Position numbers and translations under genes: made by a program. A stretch of DNA of 64,000 nucleotides from Fodinibacter sp963747405 (GTDB lineage: Bacteria; Actinomycetota; Actinomycetes; Actinomycetales; Dermatophilaceae): the NCBI GenBank assembly GCA_963747405.1, contig CAVVFG010000016.1, positions 186,001-250,000 of the forward strand. The letters run 5' to 3'. Shown piece by piece: positions 24,183 through 32,555 of this stretch. A model generated the notes under the pieces. The model had not been told where the DNA came from. It searched no databases and saw nothing but the letters and a program-made list of their open reading frames with translations. Position 1 is the first letter of the stretch. Each line of letters begins with the position of its first letter.

Positions 24183-24953
24183 CTAGTGACGCACGAAGGG
24201 GTTGCTGAGCACCCCGATGCCGTCGACCTCGACCTCGACCCGCTGGCCGGACTCGACCAGGCCGACCCCGGCGGGCGTGCCGGTGAGGATGACGTCGCCG
24301 GGCAGCAGGGTGAACGCCTTGGAGGCGTGCGAGATGAGGGTGGCGACGTCGTGCACCATGTCGGCGGTCGGGCCGTCCTGCACCACCCGGCCGTCGAGCG
24401 TGGTGGTGATGCGCTGGGCACCGGGGTCGAGGTCGGTCTCGATCCACGGCCCGAGCGGGCAGAAGGTGTCGAAGCCCTTGGCGCGGGCCCACTGGCCGTC
24501 GTCGCGCTGCAGGTCGCGGGCCGTCACGTCGTTGGCGACGGTGTAGCCGAAGACGGCCGTCAGCGCGTCTTGCGGCTCGAGGTCCTTGGAGAGCCGGCCG
24601 ATCACGACGGCGAGCTCGCCCTCGTAGCCGACCTCACGGGTCTGCGGCGGCATCACGACCGGGTCGCCGGGGCCGACGACGGCGGTGTTGGGGATGAGGA
24701 ACATCATCGGCTCCGCCGGGGAGTCGGTGCCCATCTCCTTGGCGTGGTCGGCGTAGTTGCGGCCGATGCCGATCACCTTGCTGCGCGGGATGACGGGCGC
24801 CAGCAGCCGCACGTCGTCGACCTCGTGCACGGTGCCGGTGAGCTCGATCCGCTGGTAGAGCGGGTCTCCGGTGATCTCGGCGATCTTCTCGCCGCTGCCG
24901 TCGACCAGCCCGTAGGCCGGGTCGTCACCCGTCGTGAACCTCGCGATGCGCAT
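24183..24953 (-). CDS. Fumarylacetoacetate hydrolase-family protein
   Basis: This 256-residue protein has the FAH C-terminal-domain fold used by fumarylpyruvate/acylpyruvate hydrolases and by 2-hydroxyhepta-2,4-diene-dioate isomerases. The fold signature is visible: VIGIGRNYADHAKEMG, the metal-binding VGYEGELAVVIG (two glutamates) and YTVANDVTARDLQ, then KGFDTFCPLGPWI and LTGTPAGVGLVESGQ. Start ATG at 24953. It ends 13 bases upstream of gltX, so the two are probably co-transcribed. Neighbouring gltX is a frequent place for this gene in actinobacteria, which suggests a housekeeping 2-oxo-acid hydrolase or tautomerase rather than aromatic catabolism. Confidence 0.88.
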   Translation of the reverse strand: MRIARFTTGDDPAYGLVDGSGEKIAEITGDPLYQRIELTGTVHEVDDVRLLAPVIPRSKVIGIGRNYADHAKEMGTDSPAEPMMFLIPNTAVVGPGDPVVMPPQTREVGYEGELAVVIGRLSKDLEPQDALTAVFGYTVANDVTARDLQRDDGQWARAKGFDTFCPLGPWIETDLDPGAQRITTTLDGRVVQDGPTADMVHDVATLISHASKAFTLLPGDVILTGTPAGVGLVESGQRVEVEVDGIGVLSNPFVRH

Positions 24954-25012
24954 GCGCGCCAGCCTACGGGCGGATGCCGGGCCGGCGTGCGGCCCGGCAT
25001 CCACCCGCTCGG

Positions 25013-25957
25013 CTACAGCTTGGCCACCACCGTGCCGGTCATCACGGCGTACCCGGTGTCGTTGGCGTGGATGTCACCGAGCTGGCACATCCAGGTCCAG
25101 GCGCAGATGGTGGCGACGTTGGTCGGCACCGGACCGCCGAGGGCCGGCACCGTCACCACGGTGGTGTCGGTGCTGCGGAAGGCGGTGGAGACGTCGGCCA
25201 CCGGCGCGCCCACGGTGGCGGCCGACCCGGCGATGATCGCGTTGAGCGTCGACTGCAGGGCGACCGACTGCTGGGCGAGCGCCTGGCCGTCGGCACCGGT
25301 GAGCCAGGCGGCGAGGAACGGGTTGTAGTAGTTGAGCACGACGATGCGGGCGCCGGGTGCGGCCCGGTGCAGCCGGGTCAGCACCCGCGGCAGCAGCCGC
25401 TGCACGTCGGCGAGCCCCTGGGCGATACACGCGTCGTCGATGCCGAGCGGGCTGCGGCTGACGCAGCGCTGCACGTCGTTGGCGCCGATGTCGATGGTGA
25501 CCAGGCGCGTCGTGCGGCGGTGCGCGTGCAGGAACTCGACCGCCTGGGCCAGCTGGGTCCCCTCCTCGTAGGTGCACCGGCCGCCGCTGACCATCGTGAC
25601 CACGGTCTCTCCGCTGCACGCCACGTTGACCAGCTTGGTCTTGGGGGTGGCGGTTCGCACGGCGTCGAGCACCCCGCCGACGTAGCCGCCGGTCTTGTCG
25701 TCACCCTGCCCGGGCTGGTAGCCGGCCGCGAGGGAGTCGCCCATGGCCAGGTACCAGCCCATGGCGTGCTCGGACCCGTGCGACGGCTTCTCGTGCGACG
25801 GCTTCTCGTGCGACGGCTTCTCGTGTGACGGCTTCTCGTGCCGGGACTCGTGGTGCCACGACGAGAGGGCGGGGGCTGGGGTCGCGGATGCCGCGGGAGC
25901 CGCCAGCACCCCGAGGGCGAGGGCTGCGACGACGACGGTCCACCTGCGTTGCGGCAT
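25013..25957 (-). CDS. Secreted SGNH-hydrolase (lipase/esterase) with HEKPS repeats
   Basis: This 314-residue protein has a signal peptide (WTVVVAALALGVLAAPAASA), then four HEKPS repeats at about residues 38-60, then an SGNH esterase domain. The block I nucleophile is in LAMGDSLAAGYQPG, block III in VTIDIGANDVQRC, and the C-terminal Asp/His block in LGDIHANDTGY. Cysteine pairs (for example VACSGE with GGRC) suggest disulfides in the exported enzyme. Start ATG at 25957. A paralogue lies just upstream on the same strand. The repeats probably form a charged spacer at the cell surface. Substrate unknown. Confidence 0.85.
   Translation of the reverse strand: MPQRRWTVVVAALALGVLAAPAASATPAPALSSWHHESRHEKPSHEKPSHEKPSHEKPSHGSEHAMGWYLAMGDSLAAGYQPGQGDDKTGGYVGGVLDAVRTATPKTKLVNVACSGETVVTMVSGGRCTYEEGTQLAQAVEFLHAHRRTTRLVTIDIGANDVQRCVSRSPLGIDDACIAQGLADVQRLLPRVLTRLHRAAPGARIVVLNYYNPFLAAWLTGADGQALAQQSVALQSTLNAIIAGSAATVGAPVADVSTAFRSTDTTVVTVPALGGPVPTNVATICAWTWMCQLGDIHANDTGYAVMTGTVVAKL
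25778..25837. repeat. Four tandem 15-bp units encoding HEKPS
   Basis: GTGCGACGGCTTCTC repeats four times in perfect register (25778, 25793, 25808, 25823; the last copy has one substitution). In the coding strand the units give HEKPS repeats. The near identity suggests recent slippage expansion, so copy number may vary between strains. Confidence 0.95.
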
Positions 25958-26057
25958 TTCGTTCTCCTCCGACACGGCGGCGTCGTTGCCGCGCCCGGCC
26001 GACTCTAGGGGCTGACGCCGACAGGGGGAAGATGCCGCGCACCGCCCCACTCCGGCA

Positions 26058-26972
26058 TCAGGAGACGCCGGCCTGCTGGGCCGCGGTCGCGAGCACCCTG
26101 GCCACCGTGGCCGCGCCCTCGTCGGTGAGGTGGATGTCGGTGCCGGTGCAGATGTTGGTGAGGGTGCAGATCTTCGCGGCGTTCTCGGGCACCGAGCGGC
26201 CGTTGATCGTGGTCGGGGTGGTGTCGTTGGTGGAGAACGCCTCGTCGAGCCCGACGAACGTGGTGCCCGACGCCTTCGCCGCCGACTCGATCGTCGTGCT
26301 GAGGGTGGTGTACGCCTTGGCGGCGACGTCGACCCCCTTGATCGGCTGGTCGAGCGCCTTGGCCGCGAGCCACGGGTTGTAGTAGCCCAGCACGAGCACC
26401 GGAACGTCGGGGCCGGCGGCGGCGCGCAGCCGCTTCAGGATGGCCGGGAGGTTCTTCCTGACCGTCGCGACACCGGACGTGACGCAGGCCGTGTCGATCT
26501 GCGCCCCGCGCCTGACGCAGCGCAGCAGGTCGTTGCCGCCGATGTCGATGGTCACCAGCGCGACGTCCTCGCCGCCCTGCAACAGCTTCTCGGCCTGCTC
26601 GAGCTGGCTGCCGGCGGCGAAGTCGCACTTTCCGCCCTTGACGAGCGAGGTGGTGGTCTCGCCGCTGCAGCCGAGGTTCTCCAGGGTCAGCGCGCCGCCG
26701 CCGGACTCCAGCCGGCTCGCGGCGAGGGCCGGGTACGCGGTGTCGCGCAGCTCTGATCCCCCCGGCTGGTAGCCGGCGGCGAGCGAGTCGCCCAGCGCCA
26801 CGTACAGGCGACCCTCCTCGGCCGGGCTCGACGAGGGGGAGGCGGACGACGGCGCGGCCGAGGATGCCGGGGCGCGCGCCGCGCTCGACGCGGCGGGCTC
26901 CGGGTCGCCGCCGCACGCCGTGACGGCGAGGGCAACGGCGACTGCGGCGGCGATCGGGACGGTCCTGCGCAT
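26058..26972 (-). CDS. SGNH-hydrolase lipoprotein
   Basis: This 304-residue protein begins with a lipoprotein signal, AVALAVTAC, with the lipobox cysteine at about residue 20. A 30-residue Ala/Ser/Pro linker and an SGNH esterase domain follow. Catalytic blocks are VALGDSLAAGYQPGGSE (Ser), VTIDIGGNDLLRC (Asn) and GTDIHLTDEGA (Asp-His). It is about as similar to its downstream neighbour as a tandem duplicate would be, but is membrane-anchored, whereas the neighbour is freely secreted with a repeat spacer. It is probably an esterase acting on lipids or cell-wall esters outside the membrane. Confidence 0.86.
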   Translation of the reverse strand: MRRTVPIAAAVAVALAVTACGGDPEPAASSAARAPASSAAPSSASPSSSPAEEGRLYVALGDSLAAGYQPGGSELRDTAYPALAASRLESGGGALTLENLGCSGETTTSLVKGGKCDFAAGSQLEQAEKLLQGGEDVALVTIDIGGNDLLRCVRRGAQIDTACVTSGVATVRKNLPAILKRLRAAAGPDVPVLVLGYYNPWLAAKALDQPIKGVDVAAKAYTTLSTTIESAAKASGTTFVGLDEAFSTNDTTPTTINGRSVPENAAKICTLTNICTGTDIHLTDEGAATVARVLATAAQQAGVS

Positions 26973-27117
26973 GACGGTGGCCTTCGTGGTCTCGGGGCGT
27001 CAGGGTGGACCGGACGTCGACACCCCATCGTCCCTCACGACGAACGGGACCGGTGCCGCGGTTCCCGCCTCGCCAGGGACGCCGCCTGCTCCCGCCGTCG
27101 CGTCGTACCGTGGGGCG

Positions 27118-28035
27118 GTGACCCTGCGCGTGCTCCCCCGGCCCGAGTGGACGGCTCTGGCGGCCGCCCACGAGGAGCGGGTCGACGCCGCCACCGCCGG
27201 CCACCGGGAACGCCGCTCCGGTGGCCGGGCCCACCCGGTCGAGGACTTCCTCTTCCGCTACTACAACAACCCGCCGGCCAGGCTGCGCCGCTGGCACCCC
27301 GGGCCCGGCGTCGTGCTCGAGGATGCCGCCCACCTCCCCCGGGCGACGTGGACCCACTACCGGGTGGCCGGCCAGGCGGTGGCGCTCGATGTCGAGGGCG
27401 TCCTCGCAGCCCGGTCACGCACCGTCGACTTCGTGCGGAGCCTGGTGTCCGCGACGCTCTCCCGACCCGCTCAGCTGGGGTGTTCCGGCATGCACGAGTG
27501 GGCGATGGTCCACGGCATCGCCGCCGACGACGTTCGGCACGCCGGCTGGCCGCTGCGGCTGGGCAGCGCGGGCACCGATGCGGTGGTCGAGCGGCACGGC
27601 ATCCGCTGCTCGCACTTCGACGCGTACCGGTTCTTCACCGACTCCGCGCGGCCGCGGAACGCGTTGCGCCCCAGCCGGGACAGCCAGGTGGCGATGGAGC
27701 AGCCTGGCTGCCTGCACGCCGGGATGGACGTCTACAAGTGGGCGTTCAAGCTGTCCCCGCTCGTGCCGAGCGACCTGGTGGCAGACGCGTTCGACCTGGC
27801 CCGGGAGATCCGGGTGCTCGACATGGAGGCCTCCCCCTACGACCTGCGCGAGCTGGGGTACGAGCCCGTGCCGATCGAGACGCCCGAGGGCAAGGCGGCC
27901 TACCGGGAGCGCCAGCGGGGGTTCGCCGAGCGCTCGAACGCACTGCGGGTGCGCCTGCTGGCCGTGCTCGACGCCGCCGCTGTCCCGAGATCGACCAATA
28001 GGTCACTGCAGGGACAGGCGGCGGCCCCTGAGTGA
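27118..28035 (+). CDS. Conserved actinobacterial protein, function unknown
   Basis: This 305-residue cytoplasmic protein has recognisable conserved blocks: GRAHPVEDFLFRYYNNPPARLRRWHPG near residue 40, LGCSGMHEWAMVHG, IRCSHFDAYRFFT, and QPGCLHAGMDVYKWAFKLSP near residue 205. I recall homologues annotated as 3-methyladenine DNA glycosylase, but no helix-hairpin-helix or base-excision motif is visible, so I leave it unassigned. Conserved histidines and cysteines hint at an enzyme. TACCGT just upstream of the GTG at 27118 suggests a leaderless transcript. The last residues are encoded by a copy of the palindromic element found at 28851-29045. Confidence 0.75.
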   Translation: MTLRVLPRPEWTALAAAHEERVDAATAGHRERRSGGRAHPVEDFLFRYYNNPPARLRRWHPGPGVVLEDAAHLPRATWTHYRVAGQAVALDVEGVLAARSRTVDFVRSLVSATLSRPAQLGCSGMHEWAMVHGIAADDVRHAGWPLRLGSAGTDAVVERHGIRCSHFDAYRFFTDSARPRNALRPSRDSQVAMEQPGCLHAGMDVYKWAFKLSPLVPSDLVADAFDLAREIRVLDMEASPYDLRELGYEPVPIETPEGKAAYRERQRGFAERSNALRVRLLAVLDAAAVPRSTNRSLQGQAAAPE

Positions 28036-28065
28036 CCTGTGGGTCGGTCAAGGACACCCCAGGCC

Positions 28066-28808
28066 TCAGGATGCCGGGGTGAGCCAGTCGCCGGTGAGGA
28101 CCGGCACCACCATCGAGGCGTCGACCTCCGCCGCCACCGCGACGTCGTGGTCGAACCCCTCGTCCGCCAGCTCGACCCCGCTCGCACACCGCAACAGGTG
28201 ACCGAGCACGCCGTCGCGCACCGCACCGAAGGCCGCTCGGGCCACCAATGCCTCCGGGCTCGCCAGGAGCTCGGGCCGGGCGGTGAGGAGCGCGTCGACG
28301 ACGGCCCCCGCACCCCAGAGGTCCTCGACGGCGGGACGCAACGACCCGTCGCCGGCCCACCGCTCCCCCGCGACGACCACCGCGACCGGACCGGCCCGTT
28401 GCGCCAGCCGCCTCCCGACGACGCCGGCGTTGCGCAGGCAGGCCGCGACGACCTGCACCCGGCGTCGGCGAGCGCGGGGCAGATCGCCGAGCCGTTGAGC
28501 GACGGGAGCACCAGGCGCTGCACGGGCGCGGCGGCGAGGATGCTCGCGGGTGACAGGCTGATCTCGCCGGGACCGGCGGCCGTGCGCCCGACCGCGCACA
28601 CGGCATCCAGCGCGGCGGCGAGAGCGAGCGCCGAGTCGGTGTCCCGGGCATGCGGCCGCACCGCGTTGCCCCGCTCGGCGGCAACGGTCACCGAGGTCGT
28701 GAAGGACAGCACGTCGACGACCACGACCGTTCCGACGCCCCCGGCGACGAGCTCGCGGGCCAGCGCAGCCCCCACTCGAGGCGCACGCCGGACGACTGCT
28801 GGCTCCAC
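28066..28808 (-). pseudogene. 2-phosphosulfolactate phosphatase (ComB)-like gene with a frameshift
   Basis: The first 115 or so codons match the ComB family (TVVVVDVLSFTTSVTVAAERG, LVLPSLNGSAICPALADAG). The homology then moves to another frame (QVVAACLRNAGVVGRRL and AGDGSLRPAVEDLWGAG) up to a stop at 28066. The break is near 28458-28460, in GGGTGC, where one extra G would restore a 247-residue reading frame. ComB removes phosphate from phosphosulfolactate. Start GTG at 28808. Either a real one-base deletion inactivated it or the base is a sequencing error in a G run. Confidence 0.75.
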
Positions 28809-28850
28809 GGTGACGACACGCTGGCCGAGGTTACCGGCCGGCGTCCCTGC

Positions 28851-29045
28851 CGTCCCCCGAGTGACCTATTGGTCGATGTGGGGACGCCCCGCCCACCGGA
28901 TGCCGTCCCCCGAGTGACCTATTGGTCGATGTGGGGACGCCCCACCCACCGGATGCCGTCCCCCGAGTGACCTATTGGTCGATGTGGGGACGCCCCACCC
29001 ACCGGATGCCGTCCCCCGAGTGACCTATTGGTCGATGTTGGGACG
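28851..29045. repeat. 53-bp tandem repeats of a palindromic (REP-like) element
   Basis: Four copies start at 28851, 28904, 28957 and 29010. Each holds a 36-bp nested palindrome: CGTCCCC-N5-GACC-TATT-GGTC-N5-GGGGACG. A 17-bp spacer, also repeated, makes the 53-bp period; the last copy has one change in the right outer arm. A copy of the core with shifted spacing lies at 27980-28017, and a weaker one around 28034-28045. No coding sense is apparent in the 252-base gap that contains them. Confidence 0.9.
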
Positions 29046-29060
29046 CAGCGAGGCAGCGGG

Positions 29061-30653
29061 TCAGCGGGGGGTGACACCGGCGCGGACCAGTCCGTAGGTG
29101 ACCGACTCGACGAGCGCGTCCCACGACGCCTCGAGGATGTTGGCGGCGACGCCGATCGTGGTCCACGACGTCGTGCCGTCCGAGGTCTCGATGAGCACCC
29201 GGGTGACGGCGTCGGTGCCGTGTGCGGCATCCAGGATGCGCACCTTGTAGTCGATCAGCTCGAGGTGGCGGATCTCGGGGTAGAACTTGGCCAGCGCCGA
29301 GCGCAGCGCCTGGTCGAGGGCGTTGACCGGGCCGTTGCCCTCACCGGTGCGCACGCCCCGCTCCCCCGCGGCGACGAGCTTGACGGTGGCCTCGGACAGC
29401 GCCTCGTCGTCGCCGCGGGCGTCGGTGATGACGCGCCACGACTCGACCTCGAAGAACTCGGGCAGCGAGCCGTCGAGCTCGCGGCGCAGCAGCAGCTCGA
29501 ACGACGCGTCCGCGGCGTCGAAGGTGTAGCCGCGCAGCTCGCGCTCCTTCACGGCGCGCAGCACGCGGGCCAGCGTCGCGTTGTCCTGCTCGTTCGAGGA
29601 GTCGAGGTCGAACCCGAGCTCGCGCGACTTGAGCTCGATGGAGGCCCGACCGGCCATGTCGGACACCAGCATGCGCATGTCGTTGCCGACGGCCTTGGGA
29701 TCCATGTGCTGGTAGAGGTCGGGGTCGACCTTGATGGCGCTCGCGTGCAGCCCCGCCTTGTGGGCGAACGCGCTCGACCCGACGTAGGGCTGGCGCGAGT
29801 AAGCGGGGACGTTGGTGACCTCCGCGATCGCGTGGGCGATGCGCGTCGACTCCTGCAGCCGGTGCGGCTCGAGCAGCGGCAGGCCCTTCTTCAGCTGGAG
29901 GTTGGCCACGACCGTGAGCAGGTCGGCGTTGCCGGTGCGCTCGCCATAGCCGTTGACCGTGCCCTGCACGTGCGTCGCGCCCGCGTCGACGGCGGCCATC
30001 GAGTTCGCGACGGCACACCCGGTGTCGTTGTGGCAGTGGATGCCGACCCGGGCGCCGGTGGAGCGCACGACGTCGTCGACGACGTCGGCGACCTGACTGG
30101 GCAGCATCCCGCCGTTGGTGTCGCACAGGGCGACGACCTCGGCACCGGCCTCGGTCGCGACGCGCACCGCCTCGAGGGCGTAGAGGCGGTCGGTGGCGTA
30201 GCCGTCGAAGAAGTGCTCGGCGTCGAGGAAGACCCGCCGCCCCTCGCCGCGCAGGAACGTCACGGTGTCGCGGATCATCTCGAGGTTCTCGGCGAGCGTG
30301 GTACGCAGCGCCCGTTCGACGTGCCCGGCGTGCGACTTGGCGACCAGGGTGACGACCTGGGCCCGGCTGTCGAGCAGCGCCCGCACCTGCGGGTCGCTCC
30401 CGGCCCGGCTGCCGGCCCGCCGGGTCGCCCCGAACGCCGCGAGGGTCGCGTTGCGCAGCCGCAGGTCGGCCGCCGCCCGCGCGAAGAACTCGGTGTCCTT
30501 GGGGTTGGCCCCGGGCCAGCCGCCCTCGATGTAGCCCACCCCCAGCTCGTCGAGGTGCATCGCGATGGCGAGCTTGTCCGCCACGGTGAGGTTGAGGCCC
30601 TCCTGCTGGGCGCCGTCGCGCAGCGTCGTGTCGTAGACATGGATGTCGGTCAT
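29061..30653 (-). CDS. cimA: (R)-citramalate synthase
   Basis: This 530-residue enzyme condenses pyruvate with acetyl-CoA to citramalate, the first step of threonine-independent isoleucine synthesis. The N-terminal TIM barrel has HVYDTTLRDGAQQEG (catalytic Arg-Asp), the metal histidines in GIHCHNDTG, and GTVNGYGERTGNADL; a LeuA-type regulatory domain fills about residues 390-525. The length and the AHKAGLHASA block favour CimA over homocitrate synthase. LeuCD and LeuB, also in the window, can process its product. I use the ATG at 30653 with GGGTGAG upstream. A leader peptide and attenuator precede it. Confidence 0.93.
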   Translation of the reverse strand: MTDIHVYDTTLRDGAQQEGLNLTVADKLAIAMHLDELGVGYIEGGWPGANPKDTEFFARAAADLRLRNATLAAFGATRRAGSRAGSDPQVRALLDSRAQVVTLVAKSHAGHVERALRTTLAENLEMIRDTVTFLRGEGRRVFLDAEHFFDGYATDRLYALEAVRVATEAGAEVVALCDTNGGMLPSQVADVVDDVVRSTGARVGIHCHNDTGCAVANSMAAVDAGATHVQGTVNGYGERTGNADLLTVVANLQLKKGLPLLEPHRLQESTRIAHAIAEVTNVPAYSRQPYVGSSAFAHKAGLHASAIKVDPDLYQHMDPKAVGNDMRMLVSDMAGRASIELKSRELGFDLDSSNEQDNATLARVLRAVKERELRGYTFDAADASFELLLRRELDGSLPEFFEVESWRVITDARGDDEALSEATVKLVAAGERGVRTGEGNGPVNALDQALRSALAKFYPEIRHLELIDYKVRILDAAHGTDAVTRVLIETSDGTTSWTTIGVAANILEASWDALVESVTYGLVRAGVTPR

Positions 30654-30833
30654 CACTGCTCACCCGGATCGGTATGCCGGTCGCCCGGCGTCTGTGCCCC
30701 GGCCCGTGAGGGCCGGGGCGGGACGTGTGCTGCTCCGCCCATTCTCGGTCCGGCGCTGCCGCCGCGCCCCCGGGGTTGGGGGGTGCGACCCTCGCTTCCC
30801 GGTGGCGCCGCGCCCGCGACGCTCCCGACAAGC

Positions 30834-30885
30834 AAAAGACCCCCCGGGTGCGGGAGGTCTGCGCGACGAGGAGGTCTCGTCGCGC
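30834..30885 (-). promoter_or_regulatory. Transcription attenuator of cimA
   Basis: Reading the minus strand, a perfect 10-bp stem (30876-30885 with 30861-30870, five-base loop) begins at the leader stop codon. It is followed directly by a terminator hairpin (30851-30860 with 30837-30846, one mismatch) and a T run at 30834-30837. GACCTCC occurs both in the first loop and in the terminator 5' arm, so alternative pairing is possible. It is arranged as expected for ribosome-mediated attenuation. Confidence 0.75.
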
Positions 30886-30929
30886 TAGCCGATAATGATC
30901 GTGGTGGTGGCCACGTCACGGAACGTCAC
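30885..30929 (-). CDS. Leader peptide of cimA (14 residues, Thr-Thr-Thr-Ile-Ile-Ile)
   Basis: GTG at 30929 opens MTFRDVATTTIIIG and ends at TAG, 30885-30887. GGGAGG lies about nine bases upstream, a good ribosome site. Three consecutive threonine codons followed by three isoleucine codons sit just before the stop and before the attenuator. Stalling at low isoleucine (or threonine) would favour read-through into cimA. The peptide itself has no expected function. Confidence 0.75.
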   Translation of the reverse strand: MTFRDVATTTIIIG

Positions 30930-31000
30930 GAGCCGAGCCTCCCACGGCGTCCACCGTCGGGCCTACGCCGCGTCCACATGCTGGTAACCGGGCGGCGAGC

Positions 31001-32428
31001 TCACAGGTGGGTGACCACCGGGGTGCCGACGGGCGCGAAGTCGTAGATCCACTTGGCCTGCGGCACCGGCAGGTTGATGCAGCCGTGCGAGCCGCGGTCC
31101 CCGGCGTAGCCGAAGCTCGAGCGCCAGGGCGCACCGTGCAGCGCAAACCCGTTGTGGAAATAGGAGATCCAGGGCACGTCGGGTGTCTCGTACTTCGTGC
31201 CGTCGGCGTTGCTGCCGCGCATGGTCTGCTTCGAGAGCTTGAGGTAGACCTTGAAGGTGCCGAGCACGGTCGGCTTGAGGTCGGAGCCGTTCACCATCTC
31301 GACCGGGCCGTGCACCGCCTTGCCGCCGACGTACGCGGTCATCGTGTGCTTCTTCAGGTCGACGTCGACCCACCGCTCACCGTTCGCGGCGTGGTAGGCG
31401 AGCCGGTCGGCGCCGGCGGCGACCGGGCGTTCGGTCCAGGTGGCGGGCAGCGGGTGCTCCTCGAAGCTGCCCGTGTAGCCCTTCCCCGCGCTCAGGGCAG
31501 CCACGGCCGATGCCGCCACCGCGTCGGCATTCGTCACCTCCACGCCGTCGCGCGCCGGCGTGACGACCTGGCGCACCGCGCCCGAGGCGTCGACGTTGCG
31601 TACCCCTGAGGTCGGGCTCCTCCCGGCCTTCGTCGCCATCTCGTGCACCCAGGTGCTGACCTTGGCGGCGTCCAGGCCGGGCGTGCCGAGCGAGCCGTCG
31701 GTGAGCGGGATGGTGACCCACGACGCCTTGGTCTTCCTCGACGCCGAGTGCTCGTCGTTGCCGTCGATGACCTTGACCGTGCGGGCCACCAGGGCGTTCG
31801 CCCGGTCCGCGACAGCGCGGGCCTCGGCGGTGGTGACGGCCGGCACCGCGTCGACGAACTGCACCGTGGTCTCGGCGGACTTCAGCCCGCGGCCGGCCGC
31901 CAGCACGACGTCCTGGAAGCTGGCCGGGCTGAACGACTTGCCGACCACGGCGGGGACCACGACGAAGGACCGCTTGTCGCGGGCGAGCTTCACCGAGGCG
32001 TCCTTGCCCGCCTTGCCCGCGCCGGTGATGAGGTCGGCGACGACCTTCTGCGTCGTGGCGGGGTCGACGCTCACCACGGCGGGGACGTCGCGCGACGACA
32101 CCAGCGAACGGGCGTACTGCGACCACGACCCGTTGGCGTCGAAGACCGCGTCGACGGTGGGCTGCGCGTCGACGGCGTAGCCGAGGTCGGCCAGGTGGGC
32201 GGTGCGGGTCACCTCACCGGTGTCGAGGGTGATCGTGACCGCGGCCGCGCGCTGCGTGACGACGGACGCCACCTCGGCCCGTGTCATCCCCGCCACCGGG
32301 ACCCCTGCGACGCTGCTGCCGGGCAGGGCGCGGTCCTGGTAGTGGGTCGCGTAGGCGGTACCAGCGCCGAGGAGCACCAACGGCAGAGCCACGGCGGCCG
32401 TGGTGAGCACCTTGGTGCGAGCCCTCAT
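31001..32428 (-). CDS. L,D-transpeptidase (YkuD domain) with peptidoglycan-binding repeats
   Basis: This 475-residue exported protein begins with a signal or anchor helix (VLTTAAVALPLVLLGAGTAYA). Two VanW/PG_binding_4-type modules follow (about 35-340), then a YkuD catalytic domain (345-475). The active-site motif HGAPWRSSFGYAGDRGSHGC contains the catalytic cysteine and is followed by INLP. The domain makes 3-3 crosslinks in peptidoglycan, or attaches proteins, outside the membrane. The ATG at 32428 has only a distant GGAGAG, so the start is less certain. It lies upstream of the cimA leader on the same strand, with no functional link evident. Confidence 0.9.
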   Translation of the reverse strand: MRARTKVLTTAAVALPLVLLGAGTAYATHYQDRALPGSSVAGVPVAGMTRAEVASVVTQRAAAVTITLDTGEVTRTAHLADLGYAVDAQPTVDAVFDANGSWSQYARSLVSSRDVPAVVSVDPATTQKVVADLITGAGKAGKDASVKLARDKRSFVVVPAVVGKSFSPASFQDVVLAAGRGLKSAETTVQFVDAVPAVTTAEARAVADRANALVARTVKVIDGNDEHSASRKTKASWVTIPLTDGSLGTPGLDAAKVSTWVHEMATKAGRSPTSGVRNVDASGAVRQVVTPARDGVEVTNADAVAASAVAALSAGKGYTGSFEEHPLPATWTERPVAAGADRLAYHAANGERWVDVDLKKHTMTAYVGGKAVHGPVEMVNGSDLKPTVLGTFKVYLKLSKQTMRGSNADGTKYETPDVPWISYFHNGFALHGAPWRSSFGYAGDRGSHGCINLPVPQAKWIYDFAPVGTPVVTHL

Positions 32429-32555
32429 GATCAGCTGGAACTTTCTCTCCGGTGAACGGGCGCGCGGCAGCGGCCTCACCGTCCATGGTGCGCTCTCCCG
32501 GCGGATCTGGCGAAACCTGGCCGCCGCGACGCGCCGGGCGGCGCTCAGCCGGCCC

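Noticed and set aside
28851..29045. CRISPR-like array
   Set aside because: The 17-bp spacers between the 36-bp units are themselves near-identical, units are only four, and no cas gene is near. It is a plain tandem repeat.
28848..29045. Short frames through the tandem repeats encoding VTYWSMWGRP repeats
   Set aside because: No ribosome site, and both strands stay open only because the repeat lacks stops. Non-coding repeat is simpler.
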